A stretch of 64,000 bases of DNA from Hymenobacter sp. YC55. GTDB lineage: Bacteria > Bacteroidota > Bacteroidia > Cytophagales > Hymenobacteraceae. This document shows, piece by piece, positions 53,957 through 61,247 of this stretch. The stretch lies in contig NZ_JARNTX010000003.1 in NCBI RefSeq assembly GCF_029433095.1, forward strand, positions 434,001 through 498,000. The letters are read 5' to 3'. The notes beneath the pieces are model-generated. The model worked only from the letters and a program-made list of their open reading frames with translations, did no database searches and was not told the DNA's origin. The position numbers and the translations under genes are program-made. Every line of letters begins with the position of its first letter. Positions within the stretch are counted from its first letter, which is position 1.

Positions 53957-55386
53957 TGCGCCCAATCATCAGTCCGAAACGACGATACGGGCAAGCCTTC
54001 GTTGCTGAACAACGTGGCGCGGGTGAAGTCCTGGAAGGCGTAGCGCACGGCCACCGGCGCCTTCACCGCCTCGCTCGACACCGTGATGACGCTGCCGTTG
54101 ATGGCGGCTTTGGCGGGGTAGAACTTCTGGTCGGTGCCGGCCACTTCAAAGCCCGTTAGCTCCAACCCGAAGCTGCTCAGGCCGTTCGGTGCGTCCTTGA
54201 ACTTCACTGCTACGGCCCCGTCTTTCACCTCCAGCGACTCGTAGGCCGGGCTAGTAGCGCCGAAGCCTTTCAACCCATACGTTTTGGCTAGGGCTAGCAG
54301 CGCCAAGCGGGTACCGCCGGGCTCTTTGCGCATGGGGTGAATGGAATTTTCTTCGCCCACATCAAGCAGGACGGCCATGGCGACATTCGGAATTTGGGGT
54401 TCGGCCTTGCGCTGGGCGTCGCGCAGGAAGGCCGAGTTGAACTTGCCGCCTTTGTTGTAGGGCGGGAGCTGGGCGTAATTGTACGGGGCAATTTGGGCGT
54501 AGTAGAACGGAAAATCGCCCATGCTCCACTCCGTGCGCCACTCTTTCACCAACGCTGCCAGCCGGGCCGGGTACTCGTCGGGGTGCTCGTAGTTGGATTC
54601 GCCCTGGTACCAGATAACACCCCGAATACCGTAGCCGACCACCGGGTGCAGCATGCCGTTGTAGAGCGTGGTGGGCGTGCGGTTCACTGCTTTGATGGAG
54701 TCGGTTTTAAGTGGAATTGTCACGCCGGCGAATTGGCGGAGCGTTTCGGCGTTCATCCAGGCCTCAATAGTAGAGCCGCCGTAGCTGCAATTGATCAGGC
54801 CCACCGGCACGTGCAACAGCTCGTTGAGCAGCCGGCCAAAGTAATAGCCGGTGGCGCTGAAGTTCGACACGGCTTCGGGCTCGGCCACCTTCCAAGTGAA
54901 GGGCTTGCTGTTGTCTTTGGGTTCGGTGCGGGAGTTGCGCGGCACGTTGTAGAGCCGAATGTTGGGGTTGCTCGACTTCAAAATAGCCTCGTTGGCGTTT
55001 AGAATCGGTTGGCCCTTGAAACCCTTCATCGGCATTTCCATGTTCGACTGTCCCGTGCAGAGCCACACCTCGCCCACCAACACGTTCTTCAACGTCACGG
55101 GCTTTCCGTCGCTGATGGTTAGTTGGTACGGTCCACCCGCTTGTGGCGTCGTTACTTTAAGTTTCCACTTACCCGCCGCGTCGGTTTTGGTGCTGTACTT
55201 CTGCTTGCCCCACGAAGGCGCTACGGTGATGGTGCTGCCCGCCTTTGCCCATCCCCACACCGCACACGCCGCTTGCTGCTGAAACACCATGTTGTCGGTG
55301 AAAAGGGCAGGCAATTTAACTTCCGCCCAAAGCAGGCGAGGAATAAGCAGTGCGGCGAGGCAAAAGAGAAGTGACTTGGTGTTCAT
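53953..55386 (-). CDS. Sialate O-acetylesterase-like SGNH hydrolase
   Basis: The protein has 477 aa; the ATG at 55386 (MNTKSLLFCLAALLIPRLLW) starts the signal peptide. The N-terminal FTDNMVFQQ block is typical of this esterase family. SGNH motifs are visible: S114 in CTGQSNMEMP, the GVIWYQGESN block, and the late DVGEENSIHP region with the catalytic histidine. It removes O-acetyl groups from sugars. Pectin, including RG-II, is acetylated, so it probably deacetylates pectin fragments. The 4-bp overlap with the DUF5703 start ties the two genes together. Confidence 0.92.
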   Translation of the reverse strand: MNTKSLLFCLAALLIPRLLWAEVKLPALFTDNMVFQQQAACAVWGWAKAGSTITVAPSWGKQKYSTKTDAAGKWKLKVTTPQAGGPYQLTISDGKPVTLKNVLVGEVWLCTGQSNMEMPMKGFKGQPILNANEAILKSSNPNIRLYNVPRNSRTEPKDNSKPFTWKVAEPEAVSNFSATGYYFGRLLNELLHVPVGLINCSYGGSTIEAWMNAETLRQFAGVTIPLKTDSIKAVNRTPTTLYNGMLHPVVGYGIRGVIWYQGESNYEHPDEYPARLAALVKEWRTEWSMGDFPFYYAQIAPYNYAQLPPYNKGGKFNSAFLRDAQRKAEPQIPNVAMAVLLDVGEENSIHPMRKEPGGTRLALLALAKTYGLKGFGATSPAYESLEVKDGAVAVKFKDAPNGLSSFGLELTGFEVAGTDQKFYPAKAAINGSVITVSSEAVKAPVAVRYAFQDFTRATLFSNEGLPVSSFRTDDWAQ

Positions 55387-55511
55387 GTAAAAGAGCGGCA
55401 AACTCAGTTGGACGTTCGGGTGGTGTTGGGAGTGGCAGCACGCATTTCTGTTTTGCTGAGCAAAGCTGAAGGTTGATGGGCTTTTGGTGTTGGGGAATGC
55501 ATGGCAAACCA

Positions 55512-57557
55512 CTACCGGCTCACTGGAATCCAGACTTGCATATCGGTGTGGCCGCGGTTGCCCCAGGCGTAGTAGGGGATGAGGGTGAGCGGTACCGTGG
55601 TGGGTTTGCGGTTGGAAAGTGGGCGGTAGAGCTGGCTGCCCCATTGTGGGTCGGGTGTTAGCTCCCCTTTGCCGGTAAGGGTCATTACGCTGCTGCCCTC
55701 GATGCGTAGCTGCTTCGGCGAAAAGCGAGTGCCGGCCGAAATGGTGAGGGCCGAGAGCTTTTGGCTAGCCGGGAAGTCTTTGGTTTCCGCGCAGTACACG
55801 ATGGGGCCGCGTTTCACGGCTACCTGGTTGCGGGTTTCCTCGACTAGCGGGTTGGCTTCCACGAGTCGAGCGGGCATCGGCAATTGCAGCTCCACTAGGT
55901 CGCCGGCCTTCCAGGTGCGGTTCACTTCGGCGTAGGTGCCGGGCTTTAGCGCCACGTTCTGCGCTTTGCCATTGACGAGCAGCTTAACTTGCTCGCTCCA
56001 GCCCGGAATCCGGAGAAACAGCGAAAACGGCTTAAGTGGCGCTTCGTTCAGCGTCAGCTTCACGGTGCCGTCCCACGGGTAGTCGGTTACTTGGCTCATG
56101 CGCACGGCGGAGCCATCCCGAAGCTTGGTGTTCAGCGTATTGCCGCCGTACATATTCAGCCACAGACCTTTGTCTGATACGCTGTACAGGTAGTTGCTGA
56201 CCTCGGCTACGGTGCGCACTACGTTGGGCGGGCAGCAGTTGGAAAGGCTGATGTAGTCGACCCGATCCTTGGACCACCGCTGGCTGAATGGCAGCTCGTC
56301 GGAATACGCCAGCGGATTGGTGTACAGAAACCGCTTGCCATCTAAACTGATACCAGAAAGCACGCTGTTGTAGAGTGCCGTTTCCAGCACGTCGGCGTAC
56401 TTGGCGTCGGCGGTGACTTGCAGCATGCGCCAGTTCCAGAGCACGTTGCCGATATTGGCGCAGGTCTCGCCGTGGGCCGTGTAGTTGGGGAGCTGGTAGT
56501 CGCGCCCATACGCCTGGTGAATTTTCTGCACCGTGTCGGGTTTGTAGGCGGTGCCGTCGGGCGAAACCCCGTCGTAGAGCGCTCCGCAGGCGCCGGTGAC
56601 GTACATTTTGTGGCTGGTCACGTCGTCCCACATCTTGTCTAGGGTAGTGAGCAACGTTTTGTCGCCGGTTTCGGCATATACGTCGGCCACGCCCGCAAAC
56701 AGGTAATTGGCGCGCACGGCGTGGCCGCCGGCTTTCTGCATCTGCCGGAACGGCAGGCGGTCCTGGTTGTCGTCGGTGCCGTTCTGCACCAGCCCCCGGA
56801 TATTGATCAGGTTTTTGGCGAGTTCCAAGTAGCGCGGGTCGCGGGTGGTGCGGTACATTTCCACCACGCCCATGTAGTGGGAAGGGCAGATGGCATTGCG
56901 GGCCAGCTCTGGCGAGGACCGCTGATAAAAGTTGTAGAGGTAATCGGTAGCCTTTTTCGCCAAATCCAGCATGGTCGTTTTGCCGGTGGCGCGGTAGTGC
57001 ACGCAGGCGGCCGTCATCAGGTGGCCTAGGTTGTAGCTTTCGAAATTGAGCCGGTCCTGAAACTCGGTGCCCTTGCCCGTGTTCAGCGCCGCAATGGTAG
57101 CCTGCGTATTGAGGTAGCCGTCGGGGCGCTGGCACTTGGCAATAACGGTGATGGCCTCGTCCATCATGCGGTCCAGGGCCGGGTCTTTGGTGGTGGCGTA
57201 GGTGGCGGCCACGGCTTCAAACAGCTTGTAAAAATCGCCGTCGTGGAAGGGCGGACCTTTGTGCTCGCCTTTTTCCAGCCCCGCCGCAATTTCAAAATTG
57301 CGGAACGAGTGATTTTTCACTGGATCATGGTACAAGGCCCACATGGTTGGAATCATGGATTCGCGGCACACTTTAAACCGGTCGGCCCAAAAGCCTTGCT
57401 GCCAACTCACGCTGCCTACGTCCACGCCGCTCAGCTTGGCATAAGTGCTGGCAGATGTGTTAACCAGTCCTTTGTCTTGGGCCGTCGCTGGTCGGGCAAT
57501 CAGCGTTGCGAAGCTCAAAAGCGCAACAAGAAGGAAATTGCGGGTGGAACGATTCAT
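55512..57557 (-). CDS. GH127 (DUF1680) beta-L-arabinofuranosidase family
   Basis: The protein has 681 aa; I chose the ATG at 57557 (MNRSTRNFLLVALLSFATL), which begins the signal peptide. The (alpha/alpha)6 catalytic domain carries E364 and C366 in AHGETCANIGN and C441-C442 in SNCCPPN. This is the zinc/cysteine-glutamate arrangement of GH127, in which a cysteine acts as nucleophile. A C-terminal beta-sandwich follows (PFSLFLRIPGWSEQVKLLVNG). It releases beta-L-arabinofuranose or related sugars found in RG-II and arabinan side chains. It lies 125 bp before the acetylesterase gene. Confidence 0.94.
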   Translation of the reverse strand: MNRSTRNFLLVALLSFATLIARPATAQDKGLVNTSASTYAKLSGVDVGSVSWQQGFWADRFKVCRESMIPTMWALYHDPVKNHSFRNFEIAAGLEKGEHKGPPFHDGDFYKLFEAVAATYATTKDPALDRMMDEAITVIAKCQRPDGYLNTQATIAALNTGKGTEFQDRLNFESYNLGHLMTAACVHYRATGKTTMLDLAKKATDYLYNFYQRSSPELARNAICPSHYMGVVEMYRTTRDPRYLELAKNLINIRGLVQNGTDDNQDRLPFRQMQKAGGHAVRANYLFAGVADVYAETGDKTLLTTLDKMWDDVTSHKMYVTGACGALYDGVSPDGTAYKPDTVQKIHQAYGRDYQLPNYTAHGETCANIGNVLWNWRMLQVTADAKYADVLETALYNSVLSGISLDGKRFLYTNPLAYSDELPFSQRWSKDRVDYISLSNCCPPNVVRTVAEVSNYLYSVSDKGLWLNMYGGNTLNTKLRDGSAVRMSQVTDYPWDGTVKLTLNEAPLKPFSLFLRIPGWSEQVKLLVNGKAQNVALKPGTYAEVNRTWKAGDLVELQLPMPARLVEANPLVEETRNQVAVKRGPIVYCAETKDFPASQKLSALTISAGTRFSPKQLRIEGSSVMTLTGKGELTPDPQWGSQLYRPLSNRKPTTVPLTLIPYYAWGNRGHTDMQVWIPVSR

Positions 57558-57612
57558 GGCAATAAGCTCAGAGTCAAAAATTAAGAAAGGCCATTGTGCT
57601 GACCTGGCACCT

Positions 57613-57698
57613 GTCCTGCTGAGCGCAGTCAAAGCATTTCGCTAGTGTGGTAAAATCAACCTCAACACGCGAGATGCTTCGACTGCGCTCAGCAGGAC
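57613..57698. repeat. Paired inverted repeat (25-bp arms), best copy of the repeat family
   Basis: The arm at 57613-57637 (starting GTCCTGCTGAGCGCAGTC) is the reverse complement of 57674-57698 with one mismatch. The 36-bp spacer contains TTCGCTAGTGTGGTAAA, shared with the element at 44288-44394. It lies between the GH106 and GH127 genes and could form a long hairpin in the transcript. Confidence 0.8.
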
Positions 57699-57769
57699 GT
57701 TCTGGTTGGCAATAGCAACACAACACAAGCCTCGCGGCACTCTGCACGATGGTTTTTGAGGTTCATATT

Positions 57770-60700
57770 TCATTTCGACGATTCCGTGGAAACGCTGATG
57801 CCAACTGGCCCGAGCAAGCCAGCCGGTAGCAGCGGCTTGCCAGCGGCTGGCGAAGGCGCAGGCGTCCAGGTGTGGCGCTGGTCAGTGGGGAGGGCTTGGT
57901 CGCCGATGAGACGGTTAGCCCAAGTGTTGGTCACGAGAATGCGAAGCTGGTTGTCGCCCTTGCGTAGGGCGTTGGTGATGTCGATGCGGTAGGGAGCAGT
58001 CCAGGTAATGCCGCAAGCTGTGCCGTTCACCTGCACTTCGGCTAGGTTGGCGAGTTGGCCGAGCTCCAGCCACACCCGCTGCTGGCGGCGCTTACTTTGC
58101 TTCCAGCGGAAAGTCTTGGTGTACTCGGCGGTGCCGGAATAATGCCGGATGGCCGTGTCGGGGTGCTTGCTCCAGTCCCTGAGGTCATGGAAGACGACGG
58201 GTTGGGCGGGGCCACCGGCTTTGGCGTCAAAAGAAACCTGCCACGGCCCGCTCAGGGTTTGCTGCAACTCTAAGTCCGTCCAGTTTCGGCCGGTATGGGC
58301 GGCTTGCTGCGTGGTCGGCTCCCGAAACACCACGAACACGGACTCGTTGCGGTTTAGCCGCAACGGCAGCCGGGTCCGGCCATTTTCGAGTTGCCAGTCT
58401 TGCGCTAAGCGCGTTTCACCCGTTACCGGGTTCCATAGCTCCGGCTGCCGCCCCGCCACCCGCACCGACAGGTTGATGGTTTGGAGCGAGTCGAGCTGAT
58501 TGGAAATGAAGTAGATATCGAACTGCGCGTCGGTGCGGTGATTCCAGGCAATGCCGCGGGCGCGTTGGCCGCTGGCGCTGGTTGCTACTACATCCCGCGT
58601 CAAGCCCAACGCCTCAAACGAATCAGCGGTGAAAGGTCCTTGCACTACTCGGCCTTGACCGAAGGAAAGCGGCGCCACGGAAGTTGAAGCGGTTAAGTTG
58701 TTCGTGGAAGGCAGTTGCGCCGTGAGCTGCTGAATTTGTTTGTCGGCCGCCGGGAAGTCGCGCAATTCCGGCGAGTGAGTTGGCCGGCGGTTCAGGAGCA
58801 CGGTGGCCCCGGCTTGCACCAACTCCCGCAGCCGACCGGCCACGGCCGGCGACATAGCCGTGCTATCGGGTGACAGGGGGTGGGCTCCGGGAATTATCAG
58901 CAAACTGTAGCTGGCCCCGCCCGGTAGCGTGATGCGGCCGTTCTGCACCGTGGCGCGGTTCAGCAGTACATCCTTGTTAAAGGAATCGTAGGCATAGCCG
59001 TGCAGCGGATCCACCAGGGTTTCGGCCGTGGCCATGTTGGCGGAAGCCGATACTTTTTCGGGCAACTCGCGCATGGGCAAGCCAACGTTGGCGAGGCGCT
59101 GCTTTTCGCTGGCTACGGTAGCCGCCCCGAAAATGCCCGGCAGCGTCGAAACCAGCCGGTCGGGCAGGATGGCGCGGCGCGGGGTTTCCTCGCCCGTGAA
59201 TACCGCTACGTCCGTAACGGGGTGGCCGAGTTGGAGCAGGGCTTGGCAGCGGCGGGCGTAGTCCACCCAGGCGCGGCCAGGTTTCCACCAGGTTTGGTCG
59301 CGCTGGAAAAATAAGCCGATGCCACTTAGCGTCATGCCGGGCTTTCGGTTCAGCCAGGGGTTGTGCACGAATACGTGGTACACCATCCGGTTGATGCCCA
59401 GCGCGTAGTTGCGGTCCTGCAAGGCTTTGAGCATGCCGGGGTGCTCGTCCCAAGCTAGCCTGAGTTCGGTGAAAGCTTCGGCCTGCACGATGTTCTTGCC
59501 GTAGATATGCGCGCCCGAAATGGCGTCGAGCATGTCGTTGGGCTTGTCGTGGGTGGGGCTGCGCAGCCAGAACTCGCCCATCGGTACGTCGGCGTGTTGG
59601 TAGTGCAGCAGGCCGTCACTCACCATGGTAGGCGCAATAGCCTCGGCCGAAAACGTGCAGCCTTTGGCGTGGGCCTGCTCTTTCAGCGTCACGTAGAACT
59701 TGTCGTTTACCAGTTCCGCAATGGTTTGGCGCACATCAAATAACACCCTTTCCGATACGTCGGCGCTTTCCAGCGGCACCCCGGTCAGCACCGGCAGATA
59801 GGGCAGTACATCGTAGCCGCGGCGCTGTTTGAACTCAGTGGCAAAGTTAATTGACCAGTTCTGCGAGCCGCATTCCCAACTGTCCACGTGAAACATCTTC
59901 AGCACCCGACTGGCTAAATCTGGCCCACCCTGGCGGATAGCTTCGCCAAACCAGCTGTCGAATTGCAGCTTCACGGCTTCGGGATTGAACTTGTCGCACT
60001 CCAGCCCCCGGGCCCCGCCGCCCGTGGTATTGATTTGGCCCGTCGAGCCGTGGCCGACACGCAGAATTGTCCAGTTGCCGGGCGGGGCGTTCCAAAGCAA
60101 GCGGCCGGTAGCGTCCAATTTGCCGGTCAGGTTGACAACTTTGCTTAGCGGCACGCATAGCGAATCCGGGAGCTGTTGCGCAGTAGTTCGCTCACTTACG
60201 CGCCACACCTCACCGTTTTTGCCTTCGTACTGATGAATGCGCGCCGCGCCCGACAGCCGGATTTCATTCACTTTCAGCGACTGTTTCCACTTGGCTGCGT
60301 CCAAGTCCTCGGCACCCGGTTCCGAACCCGTCGGGTCGTAGCGGAAGCGGAAGTAGCGGGCGGTGGTGGGGGGCAGCGCGTGCGTTACGGCGCTGCTGTC
60401 TTGCCAGCCGCTGCGGGGCGGTTGCAGCCGCGTGACGGGCCGGAACTGCTGCCCATCGTTGCTGACTTCCACCAGCAAGCGGTTGGCCTGGTAGTTATAG
60501 CCGTTGGAACGAATGCGCAGGGAGCGGCAAGTAAAGGGCTGGTCGAAGGCGTACTGAATCCAGCCCGGTTCACTGGTTTTAAAGCCTTCTTTGTTGCCTG
60601 CCACGGCCAGCAGTTCTGGCTTGCCGCCCGCTATGTTGCTCGTAACGCGGGGTTTGCTGGTGGCCGTGGAGCTAATGCCTTGGGGAGTAGGATAGGCGTA

Positions 60701-61246
60701 CACCGCAATGTCGCGGTAGTAGTTTTGCACGGTGGCGGCCTGCGGCAGCACTTGGTTTATGCGGCGGCCACCTTTCACCAGGCTCTGCGTGTACACCACC
60801 TTCTGCATCGACAGCTCCGGCGTAATCCAGGGGCCACCGGCCAGGGCAAATCCGTCGCTCACATGCATGGCGAGTTTCAGGCCGAGGCGGTCGGCTTCCC
60901 TCATGGCGTGCTTCACCATTTTCCACCATTGCGGCGAGAGTTGCACGGCTGGCGGCGTAATAGCCGGCGGATTTTCAATGCCCTTTATCGGCATGAGGTA
61001 GGCCCCTCCGATGCCCGCTTCGCTCATAGCTTCCAGGTCGGCCGTAATGCCCTCGGGCGTCACGGCGGCGTTCATCCAGTACCAGAACACCCACGGTTTG
61101 GCCGCCTCGGGCGGATTCTGAAACGCCGCCTTCAAGTCGACAGGCGCCACGCTGGACTGCGCCTGCGCCTCGGGGCTGACCACGCAGGTAACCAGCCCGA
61201 GAAGCAGGTTGCACGCGAAGAAAGAAGGAGTGAGCCTACGATTCAT
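57770..61246 (-). CDS. GH106 alpha-L-rhamnosidase
   Basis: The protein has 1158 aa; the ATG at 61246 (MNRRLTPSFFACNLLLGLV) starts the signal peptide. The GH106 N-terminus is clear: FQNPPEAAKPWVFWYWMNAAVTPEGI, then DRLGLKLAMHVSDGFALAGGPW. A galactose-binding-like domain and a C-terminal jelly roll follow (VWLELGQLANLAEVQVNG, LRILVTNTWANRLIGD). GH106 enzymes are inverting, calcium-dependent alpha-L-rhamnosidases used on RG-II and RG-I. Its start lies one base after the stop of the upstream LacZ-type GH2 gene, so the two are probably co-translated. Confidence 0.94.
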   Translation of the reverse strand: MNRRLTPSFFACNLLLGLVTCVVSPEAQAQSSVAPVDLKAAFQNPPEAAKPWVFWYWMNAAVTPEGITADLEAMSEAGIGGAYLMPIKGIENPPAITPPAVQLSPQWWKMVKHAMREADRLGLKLAMHVSDGFALAGGPWITPELSMQKVVYTQSLVKGGRRINQVLPQAATVQNYYRDIAVYAYPTPQGISSTATSKPRVTSNIAGGKPELLAVAGNKEGFKTSEPGWIQYAFDQPFTCRSLRIRSNGYNYQANRLLVEVSNDGQQFRPVTRLQPPRSGWQDSSAVTHALPPTTARYFRFRYDPTGSEPGAEDLDAAKWKQSLKVNEIRLSGAARIHQYEGKNGEVWRVSERTTAQQLPDSLCVPLSKVVNLTGKLDATGRLLWNAPPGNWTILRVGHGSTGQINTTGGGARGLECDKFNPEAVKLQFDSWFGEAIRQGGPDLASRVLKMFHVDSWECGSQNWSINFATEFKQRRGYDVLPYLPVLTGVPLESADVSERVLFDVRQTIAELVNDKFYVTLKEQAHAKGCTFSAEAIAPTMVSDGLLHYQHADVPMGEFWLRSPTHDKPNDMLDAISGAHIYGKNIVQAEAFTELRLAWDEHPGMLKALQDRNYALGINRMVYHVFVHNPWLNRKPGMTLSGIGLFFQRDQTWWKPGRAWVDYARRCQALLQLGHPVTDVAVFTGEETPRRAILPDRLVSTLPGIFGAATVASEKQRLANVGLPMRELPEKVSASANMATAETLVDPLHGYAYDSFNKDVLLNRATVQNGRITLPGGASYSLLIIPGAHPLSPDSTAMSPAVAGRLRELVQAGATVLLNRRPTHSPELRDFPAADKQIQQLTAQLPSTNNLTASTSVAPLSFGQGRVVQGPFTADSFEALGLTRDVVATSASGQRARGIAWNHRTDAQFDIYFISNQLDSLQTINLSVRVAGRQPELWNPVTGETRLAQDWQLENGRTRLPLRLNRNESVFVVFREPTTQQAAHTGRNWTDLELQQTLSGPWQVSFDAKAGGPAQPVVFHDLRDWSKHPDTAIRHYSGTAEYTKTFRWKQSKRRQQRVWLELGQLANLAEVQVNGTACGITWTAPYRIDITNALRKGDNQLRILVTNTWANRLIGDQALPTDQRHTWTPAPSPAAGKPLLPAGLLGPVGISVSTESSK

Positions 61247-61247
61247 G

